This document shows positions 42,306-50,749 of a stretch of 64,000 nucleotides of DNA, in pieces; the stretch's first letter is position 1; each line of letters opens with the position of its first letter. The notes below the pieces were generated by a model. It saw nothing but the letters and a program-made list of their open reading frames with translations. It was not told the origin of the DNA and did not search any database. The translations under genes and the position numbers were made by a program. This DNA is from Kribbella pittospori (GTDB lineage Bacteria > Actinomycetota > Actinomycetes > Propionibacteriales > Kribbellaceae), in NCBI RefSeq assembly GCF_004331465.1, contig NZ_SJKB01000011.1, positions 124,001 through 188,000 of the forward strand, written 5' to 3'.

Positions 42306-44945
42306 CTAGTCGATCCGGCTGACCATGGGGAGGCGTGAGCGCGTCATCAGCCAGGCGAGCAGCCCTGCGAACAGCGGTACGACGATGACGATGCCGCCGA
42401 GTTCCACCCACGGCACCATAAAGTGCGGTGAACCGAAGGCAGCGTGGGCCGTGTACCCGTAGAGCGCGCCGACTCCCACACCCAGCACGCAGCCGAGCTG
42501 TCCGAGCACCCAGGCCTGCGCCGCCGCCAGGTTCCGCCGCCGGCGCGGCTGTGCACCGATCGCGGCCAGCGTGGCCAGGTCCGCCCGTCCTTCAGCAGCG
42601 GACAGTGACACCGAGATCGCTACCCCGAGCAGCGTGACCACAGTCGCCGCCCCGAGGATGCCGAGCAGGAACAGCCGTGCCGGGCTCTGGTAGCCGCGCT
42701 CGACCTGCAGCATTTCGTCGCTGCCGAGGAACCGAGCGACTGCGCCCAGTTCGTCCTTGGTGGGCTCCCGGGTCAGCTCGTAGTGGACCTGGTAGACCGT
42801 GATCTTGCCCAGCTTGCGCGCCGCGTCCTGGCTGATCAGCGCGCTCTGTTGCAGGTAGCTGACCCTTGGTGGGTTGCCGGCGAAGGCTGCGACGAGGGAG
42901 CCGAGGATCCGCTCCTGCCCGGAGTCCCCTTCGGCACTGACCTCGGTCTTCTGTCCGGGAGTCAGTGTGGAGAGCGGGAGGACGACCTTGCCGGCCCGCA
43001 GCTCCGCGGCGGCCTTGGCGCCGTACTCGCCGAAACGGGCAATGTACGCCGGGTCGACCGCGAGCAGCCCGTACGACGTGGATCCCTCGGTCTGCCCGCT
43101 GGCAGCGAACAGTTGCGGGATGTAGCCGTAAGCGTTGGCCTTTGCCTCGGGCAACGAAACCGTGCCGAGCTCGTACTGGTGCCGGACCGGCAGCAGTGCA
43201 CTGACGCGGTCGACCGTGCTGCTGGAGTACTGCGCCGAGTCCGGGCCGCCGGTGTCGAAGCGGATCGATGCGTCGCCGTAGTGCGCGTCCGCGGTGTAGT
43301 TCTTCGCCTCGGCCGCGATCGCGTTCGACCCTGCGAACGCGACCGCCGCTGTCCCAGCCACGGCCATCATGATCGCGGCCGTCGCCGGACCAGTGCGGTG
43401 CCGGTGCCGGGCGGCGTCCCGGACCGCGAGCCGGGCGCTGAGCGGCAGCGCGCGTGCGAGCCGCGAGAACTTCCCGACCAGGCTCGGCAGCATCCAGACC
43501 AGTGCGGCGATGGTTGCGGTGATCCCCAGCAGCACCAGAGCGATCGGACCGGCCGGCGTGACAGTTGCCTGGTACGGGTCGTCCTGTGACACGGCTCGCT
43601 GCGCTTCCTGCAACGCCGCAGCGATCAGCGCACTGCCGATGAACACGCACGCGATGCCGGCCACCAGCAGCACCACCGCAGGCTTCCTGATCCGCGCTTG
43701 CTTCGCGCTTACGGCGAACCGGCCGGCGAGCGCGGAGACCGGCGACTGCCGGCTAGCACTCCGCGCCGGTACGACGGCCGCCGCCAGACCGGCCACCAGA
43801 CCGAGCAGTGCGATCAGTCCGACGTTCAGCCACGGGACCTGCCAGGCGGTAAACACCGCTCCGGTCAGCTTCTCCCAGAGTGGTTTGCCGGCGAGGACCA
43901 GCACGGTCGCGGTGACGAGTCCGCCGACCACACCGACCAGACCGGCGAACAGTCCTTGCATCAGTACGATCCGCCGGACGTCACGCGGCGTACCGCCGGT
44001 CGCCATCACCAGTCCGAGTTCCCTCGTCTGCCGACGAGCTCCGACGGCGAACGCCGTACCGGCAAGCAGGACGATCTCGAGTACGCCGAAGCCGATGATC
44101 AGGGCCATCGCGGCGTACGGGCCGATGTCGGTGCTGCTGGTGCCGTAGGGGTTCGGCGGCGGGTCGACGATGTTTGCTCTCGGCAACAACAGCATGCCGT
44201 GGTCGATCAGCTGTGGCACGAGCATGTCCGGGTCGGCGCCTGCGGGCAATTTGACCAGGTAGTTGACGGAGATGGTCGGATCGGGCGTGCCCAGGCTGGT
44301 GTCGGGGGTGGCGAAGATCGTCTCGGCGCCCTGCTGCGACATCCTGCGCGCGATGCCGACCACGGTGTAGCTCTGGCCGCTGCCGCTGGTCACCGTACCG
44401 GTCGGGCCGGAGATCCCGAGTCGGTCGGCGAGCGACGGCGAAATCGCGATCTCGTCCTTCGTGGCGGGCAGGCGGCCGTGGTCCACCTTGACTGTGCCCT
44501 GGGTCAGCGGGCTCTTGCCGTCTCCCGTGACCAGGCCGACCGAGGTCTTCGCCTCCCGTCCGTGGATCTCCACGGTGCCGCCGTCGGTGAACTGCCGGGC
44601 CAGCGTGCTCCCGGGCGGCAGCAGCGGCAGCGGATCGAACTTGCCAGGCGTGCGGACCGGCTCCTCGGCACCGGCGGCCGGCGGCGGCTCGCCCATCTCC
44701 AGCCCTGGTGGGCTCGTCTGCTTCGTGAGCTTCGCGTACTGCGTGACCGTGAGTTGCGCATCGGCCTGACCGACAGTGACCTTGGCCAGGTTTTCGCCTT
44801 CCGGACTGGACGTCTTGAAGATCACGCCCATCCAGGTCGCCGCGAGCACCGGCAGACCGATCAGCGCCGCGACCAGGAACGTCCGGCCGAGCGACTTCCT
44901 GGTGGTACGGCGGGCGATGCGCAGCGGCGGACTCCAGCCGCCCAT
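42306..44945 (-). CDS. FtsX-like ABC transporter permease
   Basis: 879 aa with two FtsX units: a transmembrane helix at ~20-40, a large extracytoplasmic domain, helices around 275-440, a second start of the pattern near 480-540, and helices near the C-terminus. The layout fits the large MacB/YtrF-type permeases that export peptides, lipoproteins or antibiotics, or sense cell-wall drugs. Its ATG overlaps the ATPase stop by one base, completing the padR-ATPase-permease operon. Confidence 0.88.
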   Translation of the reverse strand: MGGWSPPLRIARRTTRKSLGRTFLVAALIGLPVLAATWMGVIFKTSSPEGENLAKVTVGQADAQLTVTQYAKLTKQTSPPGLEMGEPPPAAGAEEPVRTPGKFDPLPLLPPGSTLARQFTDGGTVEIHGREAKTSVGLVTGDGKSPLTQGTVKVDHGRLPATKDEIAISPSLADRLGISGPTGTVTSGSGQSYTVVGIARRMSQQGAETIFATPDTSLGTPDPTISVNYLVKLPAGADPDMLVPQLIDHGMLLLPRANIVDPPPNPYGTSSTDIGPYAAMALIIGFGVLEIVLLAGTAFAVGARRQTRELGLVMATGGTPRDVRRIVLMQGLFAGLVGVVGGLVTATVLVLAGKPLWEKLTGAVFTAWQVPWLNVGLIALLGLVAGLAAAVVPARSASRQSPVSALAGRFAVSAKQARIRKPAVVLLVAGIACVFIGSALIAAALQEAQRAVSQDDPYQATVTPAGPIALVLLGITATIAALVWMLPSLVGKFSRLARALPLSARLAVRDAARHRHRTGPATAAIMMAVAGTAAVAFAGSNAIAAEAKNYTADAHYGDASIRFDTGGPDSAQYSSSTVDRVSALLPVRHQYELGTVSLPEAKANAYGYIPQLFAASGQTEGSTSYGLLAVDPAYIARFGEYGAKAAAELRAGKVVLPLSTLTPGQKTEVSAEGDSGQERILGSLVAAFAGNPPRVSYLQQSALISQDAARKLGKITVYQVHYELTREPTKDELGAVARFLGSDEMLQVERGYQSPARLFLLGILGAATVVTLLGVAISVSLSAAEGRADLATLAAIGAQPRRRRNLAAAQAWVLGQLGCVLGVGVGALYGYTAHAAFGSPHFMVPWVELGGIVIVVPLFAGLLAWLMTRSRLPMVSRID

Positions 44946-45667
44946 CAGCGGCTCTCCTGCAGCAGCGCGTCGGCGTCGGACAGCGGACCGGACTGACCTA
45001 CCAGCACGCCATCGCGCAGGTAAACGACGCGGTCGGCCCAGGCGGCGTGCCGGGCGTCGTGGGTGACCAGGACGCCGGCGATGCCGTGCTGGTCGCAGCG
45101 GTCGCGGAGGAGTTGGAGGACCGCTTCGCCGGTGTCGGAGTCCAGAGCGCCGGTGGGTTCGTCGGCGAGCAGGAGGCGGCGTTCGCCGACAATCGCGCGG
45201 GCGATCGCGACACGCTGGCGCTGGCCGCCGGACATGTCGTCGGGAAATCGGTCGGCCAGGTCAGCGATGGCCACCTCCGCGAGGGCTGCTTCGGCGTACT
45301 TGTGGGCGGTGCGGGAGCGAGTGCCGTCGAGTTCGAGCGGGAGGGCGACGTTCTCGGCGGCGGTGAGTGCAGGGATCAGGTTGAAGTCCTGGAAGACGTA
45401 GCCGATCCGGCGGCGGCGGAGTGCCGCGACGGCATTGCGGCTCAGGGTGGCGAGATCGTTGCCATCGACAAGAACTTCGCCGGCGGTGGGTTGGTCCAGG
45501 CCGCCGGCGCAGGTGAGCAGCGTCGACTTGCCGGACCCGGACGGACCCATGACCGCAACGAGCTCCCCGGCCGGCACGGCCAGATCAACACCGCGCAGCG
45601 CGTGGACGGCCTGCTCGCCCTGGCCGTGAGTCCTGGTGAGATTCCGGATGTCGAGAATGACGTTCAT
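44945..45667 (-). CDS. ABC transporter ATPase, MacB/LolD type
   Basis: 240 aa. Walker A is GPSGSGKST (~residues 41-49), the signature MSGGQRQRVAIARA (~149-162), Walker B RLLLADEPTGALD (~167-179) and the H-loop VTHDARHA. It energises the FtsX-like permease encoded next. The ATG overlaps the stop of the padR gene by 4 bp, so regulator and transporter are cotranscribed. Such operons usually respond to a toxic peptide or drug. Confidence 0.93.
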   Translation of the reverse strand: MNVILDIRNLTRTHGQGEQAVHALRGVDLAVPAGELVAVMGPSGSGKSTLLTCAGGLDQPTAGEVLVDGNDLATLSRNAVAALRRRRIGYVFQDFNLIPALTAAENVALPLELDGTRSRTAHKYAEAALAEVAIADLADRFPDDMSGGQRQRVAIARAIVGERRLLLADEPTGALDSDTGEAVLQLLRDRCDQHGIAGVLVTHDARHAAWADRVVYLRDGVLVGQSGPLSDADALLQESR

Positions 45668-46449
45668 TTCTTGGCCCCCGTCTGGTGTTCCGGCTGATCC
45701 GGTACGTCGGCGCTGCCCGGCTCCACGGCCTGCGTCGCACCCCGTAGGTCGCTCGCGGCCCGCGTCGTACCCGCGCCCTGCGTCGCGCCCGCGCCCTGCG
45801 TCGCACCTGCGCCCTGCGTCGTGCCTGCGGTCCGTGTCGTGCCGGCGGTCCGCGTCGCACCTGCGCCCTGCGTGGTGCCTGCGGCCCGCGTCGTGCCGGC
45901 GGTCCGCGTCGTACCTGCGCCGTGCGTCGTGCCGGCGGTGCGGTGGCGCAACAGCATCGCCTCGCAGTGATCAAGCCAGCGGATCTCCGCCTCGGCGCCG
46001 AAGATCATCGACTCCAGCACCAGCAGCCAGGAGATCTCACCACCGCCGCGCTTCAGCCGCGTCAGCTCCTGCAGCGACTGCATGGTCGACATGCGCTGTC
46101 GCTGAACGACCGCGCTGACGTCCACGCCCGGCACCGAGAGCGCGAGCGCCAGCTTGATCGCCAACTCGTCCCGCGGCCGCGACTCCCGTGTCACCGGAGT
46201 CTCGAACCACTTGGCCAACTCGGCCTGACCAGCGTCGGTGATCTCATACATCGACCGCCCGTCCGCCTCAGCCTCCCCTGACGCGGCCCCGACGAGCCCA
46301 TCACGCTCCAGCCGGGTGAGCGTCGTGTACACCTGCCCGATGTTCAACGGCCAGGTCGCCCCAGTCGCCGCTTCAAACTCCCCCCGCAACTGATACCCGT
46401 ACTTCGGCCCCTCCCGAAGCAACGCCAACAAACCATGCTTGATCGACAT
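45664..46449 (-). CDS. PadR-family regulator with a hexapeptide-repeat tail
   Basis: 261 aa; typical PadR proteins have ~110-190. Residues 1-~165 are a normal PadR (winged helix IKHGLLALLREGPKYGYQLRGEF, then a Vir_C-like helical part). Residues 172-231 are ten tandem hexapeptides of the form AG[TA]T-[HRQ]-[GTA], followed by a 30-aa tail. The repeats are encoded by 18-bp units at 45757-45936. It likely represses its own operon, as a palindrome sits just upstream of the ATG. Function of the tail is unknown; it may be a recent expansion. Confidence 0.88.
   Translation of the reverse strand: MSIKHGLLALLREGPKYGYQLRGEFEAATGATWPLNIGQVYTTLTRLERDGLVGAASGEAEADGRSMYEITDAGQAELAKWFETPVTRESRPRDELAIKLALALSVPGVDVSAVVQRQRMSTMQSLQELTRLKRGGGEISWLLVLESMIFGAEAEIRWLDHCEAMLLRHRTAGTTHGAGTTRTAGTTRAAGTTQGAGATRTAGTTRTAGTTQGAGATQGAGATQGAGTTRAASDLRGATQAVEPGSADVPDQPEHQTGAKK
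45757..45936 (-). repeat. Ten 18-bp tandem repeats inside padR
   Basis: Coding repeat of AG[TA]T[HRQ][GTA]; the total is exactly 180 bp, so unit gain or loss keeps the frame. Confidence 0.85.
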
Positions 46450-46451
46450 GA

Positions 46452-46475
46452 ATACCGAGTATGCATACCCAGTAT
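46452..46475. promoter_or_regulatory. Putative PadR operator
   Basis: A 24-bp imperfect palindrome, with perfect core GTATGCATAC (46459-46468) and outer ATAC/GTAT arms, immediately upstream of the padR ATG (46449). Position and AT-rich symmetry suit an autoregulatory PadR site. Confidence 0.5.
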
Positions 46476-46553
46476 CCCCAGGTCAACCACCAGCTCCCCC
46501 AACCGCCCACCGCTGTCCACCAAGTTCGCTCCGCCAACCGCCACCTCCGCAAC

Positions 46554-46621
46554 CGGCCGCTTCCGTCGACCGGCCGCTTCCGTCGACCGGCCGCTTCCGT
46601 CGACCGGCCGCTGCCGCCAAC
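46554..46621. repeat. 17-bp tandem repeat, 3 perfect copies plus 1 degenerate
   Basis: Unit CGGCCGCTTCCGTCGAC at 46554, 46571 and 46588; a fourth, degenerate copy starts at 46605. It lies in the gene-free stretch between padR and the TetR gene. Confidence 0.85.
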
Positions 46622-46631
46622 CGCCGCCCGG

Positions 46632-47215
46632 TGTCCCGCCCTCGGTCCGCCAGATGGGCCCGGTGTTGCGCCCTCAGCCCGCGTTGGCCTGAGGTGGCGC
46701 CCTTCAGTTCGCGCGGCTGGCGTGGAGTGGCGCCCACGATCCCCGACTGGCTCCTCGGAGTGACGCCCTCATTCCGGTTGGCCCGGACTGGGCGCCATCA
46801 GTTCGCTGACTGGGCGGGAGTGGCGCGCCACAGCCCGCCGGCTGACCTGGAGTGGCCGCTCAGCCCGCGCTGGTCGGGACCGGGGACCGCCGACCGGCTG
46901 CCTCCTACGAGTGGCCCGGACTAGCGCCCTCGATCCGCTGATTGGGTGGACGTGGCGCCCTCAGCCCGCCCGTTGACCTGGTGTGGCGCGCTCAGTGCGC
47001 GTTGGCCTGGAGCGGCGCGTCAGTCCGCCGACTGGCATGGGGTGGCGCCCTCAGTCCACGTTGGCTTGGAGTGGGCCTCGGTTGGGGGTGGCTTGGAGTG
47101 GCGCCCTCGGTGCGTCAGGCGGCTAGGCGTGACGCGCAGTTCGCGGGCTGGCTTTGGGGAGTGGCGTCTCAGCGCCCGTTGGCCTGGTGTGGCGGCTTCA
47201 GTCTGTGCGGACTAG
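46632..47215. repeat. Degenerate ~31-bp tandem array, about 18 copies, no gene
   Basis: Starts of GTGGCGCCCTCAG-like units fall near 46632, 46663, 46694, 46727, 46760, 46788, 46820, 46852, 46911, 46952, 46983, 47012, 47042, 47071, 47098, 47129, 47161 and 47189; the consensus is roughly GTGGCGCCCTCAGTCCGC then GTTGGCCTGGA. The array fills the stretch up to the 3' end of the TetR gene. Open frames within it have no family likeness. Confidence 0.75.
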
Positions 47216-47770
47216 GCGGCGGACGAGGCGGGTCGTGATGGCGTCGATGTCGTACGGGCGGCCGGTGCCGGGGGTTAGGTGGTCGAGTGCGAGGCCGTCG
47301 ATGGCGAAGTGGAGTAGGCGGACTTCCTCGGCGCCGCCGGGCAGGCCGGCGTTGACGTGGAACGAGACGTCGGCGTCGAATCCCTGCCTCAGCGTGCGGG
47401 ACAGGATCTCGTTGAGTCCGGGCCGGCGGGCTGCTTCGAGGCGGAGTTCGAACAGGGCCAGTGTGAGTTCGGGTCGGCCGAGGAGACGCTCGACGATGTA
47501 CCGGACGTAGTCGACAACCAGGTCGATCGTGGGCTCGCGCTTCGCCAGTGGTTCGAGTACGGCTTCGTCCGGCGCGAGTCGCTCGAAGATCCGCTCACCG
47601 AGGGCGCCGAGCAACGCATCACGGGTCCGGAAGTAGTTGGACGCCGTACCGGCGGGGAGTCCGGCCGCGGAGTCGACGGCTCGGTGGGTCAGGCCGCGGG
47701 CGCCGGCTTCCGCGAGGACGGCGAGACCTGCGTCGGCGAGCTGAGTACGGCGTTCCGGGTTCCGGGGCAT
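47198..47770 (-). CDS. TetR/AcrR family transcriptional regulator
   Basis: 190 aa. The N-terminal helix-turn-helix RRTQLADAGLAVLAEAGARGLTHRAVDSAAGLPAGTASNYF-type region (~residues 5-45) is clear; the C-terminal ligand domain is unassigned. ATG 47770 is preferred over 47791 because minus-strand TAACCT lies 7 nt upstream, giving a leaderless mRNA. It is divergent from the VOC protein gene, so that gene is its likely target. Its 3' end touches the ~31-bp repeat array. Confidence 0.88.
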   Translation of the reverse strand: MPRNPERRTQLADAGLAVLAEAGARGLTHRAVDSAAGLPAGTASNYFRTRDALLGALGERIFERLAPDEAVLEPLAKREPTIDLVVDYVRYIVERLLGRPELTLALFELRLEAARRPGLNEILSRTLRQGFDADVSFHVNAGLPGGAEEVRLLHFAIDGLALDHLTPGTGRPYDIDAITTRLVRRLVRTD

Positions 47771-47845
47771 GGTTGACAGGTTAGCAGGCATCCACTACAA
47801 CTGTCGTACACAACAACAACATCTGTAGTAGTCAGGAGCGAGCGT
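47771..47845. promoter_or_regulatory. TetR/VOC divergent control region
   Basis: 75 bp with ACTACA (47793-47798) and TGTAGT (47824-47829) as inverted half-sites, CAACAACAACA between them, the TetR -10 at 47778-47783 and a VOC ribosome binding site (AGGAG). Probable TetR operator; the exact site is not resolved. Confidence 0.4.
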
Positions 47846-48262
47846 ATGCAACCCGCGGCATTCGGCGCGACCGTGGTCACCGACCACCCGGCGGAGGTCG
47901 CCGCCTTCTATCAGCAGTACTTCGACCTGCAGATCGCGATCGACCTCGGCTGGTTCATCACCGTGCGCCGAGGCGACGCGGACTGGGAGCTAGCCATCTG
48001 CCAGCGCGGCCACGCGACCGTCCCGGCGGCCGTGTCCGCGCTAACCGAGAGCACGAACGTCTTCGGCTTCGTCGTCGACGACGCCGACAAGGTAGCCGCC
48101 GCCCTCACGGAGTCAGGCGTTCCACTCGAGACCCAGCCAGTCACCGAGGTCTTCGGCCAACGCCACTTCTTCGTACGAGACCCCGCCGGCACCTGGCTAA
48201 ACGTCATCCAACTGGTACCCCCCGACCCAGCCTGGCTAGCCGCAAACCTGCCCACGACCTAA
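47846..48262 (+). CDS. VOC (glyoxalase/bleomycin resistance) family protein
   Basis: 138 aa single VOC module with HPAEVAAFYQQYFD at the first strand-helix and FFVRDPAGTWLNVIQLV at the metal-glutamate strand, where the usual Glu is Asn. It may bind rather than convert a small molecule. Divergent from a TetR gene, a typical drug- or metabolite-responsive pair. Two decayed copies of its 3' half follow directly downstream. Confidence 0.83.
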   Translation: MQPAAFGATVVTDHPAEVAAFYQQYFDLQIAIDLGWFITVRRGDADWELAICQRGHATVPAAVSALTESTNVFGFVVDDADKVAAALTESGVPLETQPVTEVFGQRHFFVRDPAGTWLNVIQLVPPDPAWLAANLPTT

Positions 48263-48339
48263 CGCCGGCTCCTCACCTTCCCCCCGCCGACCGGCGTCCC
48301 GGCGACGGCAACCCCGCCCCGGCACCACCGCCGTTCCGG

Positions 48340-48540
48340 GAACTCGGTGCCACCGGTGTTCCGCTCGAGACGCAGCCGGTCACCGAGGTCTTCGGTCAGC
48401 GTCACTTCTCCGTGCGAGACCCGCGGGGACGTGGCTGGACGTCATCCAGTTGGTCGCGCCTGACGCAGATTGGATGGCCGCCAAACATGCCCACAACGTG
48501 ACGCGGACTCCTCCCTGCCACCGACGTTCCGGCGCCACCG
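48340..48540 (+). pseudogene. Decayed tandem copy 1 of the VOC gene 3' half
   Basis: Matches the parent from GVPLETQPVTEVFGQRHF to the C-terminus at DNA level (CCGCTCGAGACGCAGCCGGT, etc.). A one-base deletion after the codons for VRDP shifts the frame. It lacks a start and cannot encode the protein. Confidence 0.8.
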
Positions 48541-48543
48541 GTA

Positions 48544-48690
48544 TTCCGGCATCTCGGCGCTACCGGCGTACCGCTCGAGACGTAGCCGGCGACCGAGGTC
48601 GCCGGTCACCGTGCCTTCTTCGTGGGGGACTCCGCCGGGACGTGGCTGGATGTCATCCGGCTACCGCGCGACGGCTTCCCGTGACGGAAG
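48544..48690 (+). pseudogene. Decayed tandem copy 2 of the VOC gene 3' half
   Basis: Begins like copy 1 (CTCGG, then ACCGG and CCGCTCGAGACG), 210 bp further on. The CAG codon after LET has become TAG, and later positions have diverged. A third short fragment follows at about 48692-48740. Confidence 0.78.
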
Positions 48691-48754
48691 GTCGGTGCCA
48701 CCGGCGTCCTGGAGACCTGGGGACCCTGAGACCCGGTGCCACCGCTCATTTGCG

Positions 48755-49732
48755 TTAGATGGTTAGCAGGACTTTGCCTAGTTGGGTGGAGGATTCGAGG
48801 GTTTGGTGGGCGCTGGCGACCTCGGCTAGGGGGAAGGTGGTGTGGATGATCGGGCGGACCTTCTTCTCGGCGATCAGGGGCCAGACGTGGCCTACGACGT
48901 CCGCGATGATGCGGCCCTTGTCGGCGACCGAGCGGGGGCGGAGGCCGGCGGCCATGATCTGGCCTCGGCGGCTCATCAGGCGGCCCAGGTCGAGCTCGCC
49001 CTTCGCGCCGCCCTGCATGCCGATCACCACCAGGCGGCCGTCGTACGCGAGGGACTTCACGTTGTCGGTCAGGTACTTCGCGCCGATGATGTCGAGGATG
49101 ACGTCCGCGCCGGCGCCCGCCGTCGCTTCCTTCACCACGGACGCCCACTCGGCTTCCTTGTAGTTGATCGCGACGTCCGCGCCGAGCCGGGTGCAGAACT
49201 CCATCTTGTCCGCGCTACCAACCGTGGTCAGGACCCGCGCGCCATGCGCGACCCCGAGTTGGATCGCCATCGTGCCGATGCCGGACGCACCGCCGTGGAC
49301 GAGCAGCGTCTCGCCGTCCTTCAGATGCGCGCTCATGAACACGTTGGACCACACCGTCGCGACCACCTCGGGCAGTGCGGCCGCGCTGACCAGATCGAGT
49401 CCGTCGGGAATGGGCATCACCTGCGGCGCCGGTACGACGACCTTCTCGGCGTACCCGCCACCCGCGAGCAACGCACAGCACTCGTCGCCGACGGACCAGC
49501 CTTCGACCTCGGATCCGACCTCGGCGATCGTCCCGGATACCTCGAGCCCGATCGTCCCCGGTGCACCCGGCGGCGGTGGATAGAACCCCTGCCGCTGCAG
49601 CAGATCGGCCCGGTTCACACCCGCGGCGACGACGTCGATGACGACCTCGTCGACAGCCGGAGTCGGATCCGGAATCTCGCCAACCGTCAGAACCTCGATC
49701 CCACCGGCACCTTCACACACGACAGCTCGCAT
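48755..49732 (-). CDS. NAD(P)H:quinone oxidoreductase (MDR family)
   Basis: 325 aa, of the PIG3/TP53I3-like zinc-free group: GVNRADLLQRQGFYPPPPGAPG (~residues 42-63) and the Rossmann motif VHGGASGIGTMAIQL (~140-154). It reduces quinones or enones with NADPH. Minus-strand TACGGT lies 7 nt before ATG 49732, supporting that start over the GTG 9 nt further up. Single gene. Confidence 0.9.
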   Translation of the reverse strand: MRAVVCEGAGGIEVLTVGEIPDPTPAVDEVVIDVVAAGVNRADLLQRQGFYPPPPGAPGTIGLEVSGTIAEVGSEVEGWSVGDECCALLAGGGYAEKVVVPAPQVMPIPDGLDLVSAAALPEVVATVWSNVFMSAHLKDGETLLVHGGASGIGTMAIQLGVAHGARVLTTVGSADKMEFCTRLGADVAINYKEAEWASVVKEATAGAGADVILDIIGAKYLTDNVKSLAYDGRLVVIGMQGGAKGELDLGRLMSRRGQIMAAGLRPRSVADKGRIIADVVGHVWPLIAEKKVRPIIHTTFPLAEVASAHQTLESSTQLGKVLLTI

Positions 49733-49826
49733 GCCCCACACCGTACCCGCGCAGCCATCCCAACCCCCGCCCCCGTCCGCCGCCAGCCACCGACCACGCC
49801 CGCCGTCCGGTGCCGACTAGGTCGCG

Positions 49827-50717
49827 CTAGCTACCGACCAACTCCGCGAGTTCGGTGGCGATGCTGTTCAGGTGAGTGGTTTCGCCTATTGAGGCGAACC
49901 AGTCCCATAGTTCGAGGGAGTGGTAGACGCGGTACAGCAGGACGCGTTGCTGCCAGTCGGCAGGTAGCGGGCCGTAGCCGTCGACCAGGCCGGCGAGCTT
50001 GTCTGCGTTGTCGTGGATCGAATACGAGACGGTCTTCGCGAGATCGATCAACGGGTCAGCAGCGATCGCGTTCTCCACGTCGATGAAGCCCGTCACGCGC
50101 CAAGTCACCGGATCCACGAGGACGTTGCCCTCGTGGAAATCGTTGTGGCACAAGGTTGCCGCCTGATTCGCAGCGAACAGCCCGGACCGCTCGTCGACGT
50201 ACCCGCGGATCTTCTCCCGCAACACCGCATCCCCGCCAAGCTGCTCGAACTCTCCGAGCTTCTTGGCGAACTGGCGTCGCATGTATTGATCGTTGTCCGG
50301 CAGCGGATCAAGGATCTGGTCGGTCAAATACCCGTACGCCGGCTGCGGAATGCGATGCACCCGCGCGACCAACTGCCCGAGCTGCTCGTACGTCGCCCGC
50401 CAGTCCGGTGGCTTCAGCTCCGACAGCGGTACGCCGTCCAGCTTGGTCAGCACCGTGAACGCGTCCAAGTCCCCAGCCGGCTTGGCGTCCACGACACGCG
50501 GGATCGACCCGTCGAGCTCCGCGGCGAGCAGGCCGTACACATGCACTTCCTTGGCCTGCTTCCACGCCCACTCGGGTGCGTAGACCTTGACGATCACCGG
50601 ATCGTCGTCGGTCCGGCGTACCTCGAAGACCGTGCTCAGTTGCCCACCAGTTCGCTGGACAACCTCGTCGATCTGACTGCCCGGGCAAGCTCTCGCGACC
50701 ATCGCAGCAACATCCAC
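49827..50717 (-). CDS. Aminoglycoside phosphotransferase-family kinase
   Basis: 296 aa APH/choline-kinase fold. The catalytic loop is LCHNDFHEGNVLVD (~residues 189-202) and the metal-binding stretch GFIDVENAIAADPLIDLAK (~211-229); the N-lobe Lys is in VIVKVYAPE. It phosphorylates a small molecule; resistance to an aminoglycoside is possible but not implied by sequence. GTG start with TATCGT 6 nt upstream (leaderless). Single gene, 32 bp downstream of mobA on the same strand. Confidence 0.84.
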   Translation of the reverse strand: MDVAAMVARACPGSQIDEVVQRTGGQLSTVFEVRRTDDDPVIVKVYAPEWAWKQAKEVHVYGLLAAELDGSIPRVVDAKPAGDLDAFTVLTKLDGVPLSELKPPDWRATYEQLGQLVARVHRIPQPAYGYLTDQILDPLPDNDQYMRRQFAKKLGEFEQLGGDAVLREKIRGYVDERSGLFAANQAATLCHNDFHEGNVLVDPVTWRVTGFIDVENAIAADPLIDLAKTVSYSIHDNADKLAGLVDGYGPLPADWQQRVLLYRVYHSLELWDWFASIGETTHLNSIATELAELVGS

Positions 50718-50749
50718 AGCCTCACGATAGAAGCGCTGTCGAACGCTTT

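Noticed and set aside
46632..47215. CRISPR array
   Set aside because: Repeats are degenerate throughout with no constant repeat/variable spacer pattern, and no cas gene is near.
46942..47238. Small genes in the repeat array (about 98 and 89 codons)
   Set aside because: They are products of the repeat period, Trp/Gly/Ala-rich, and have no start signal or likeness to known proteins.
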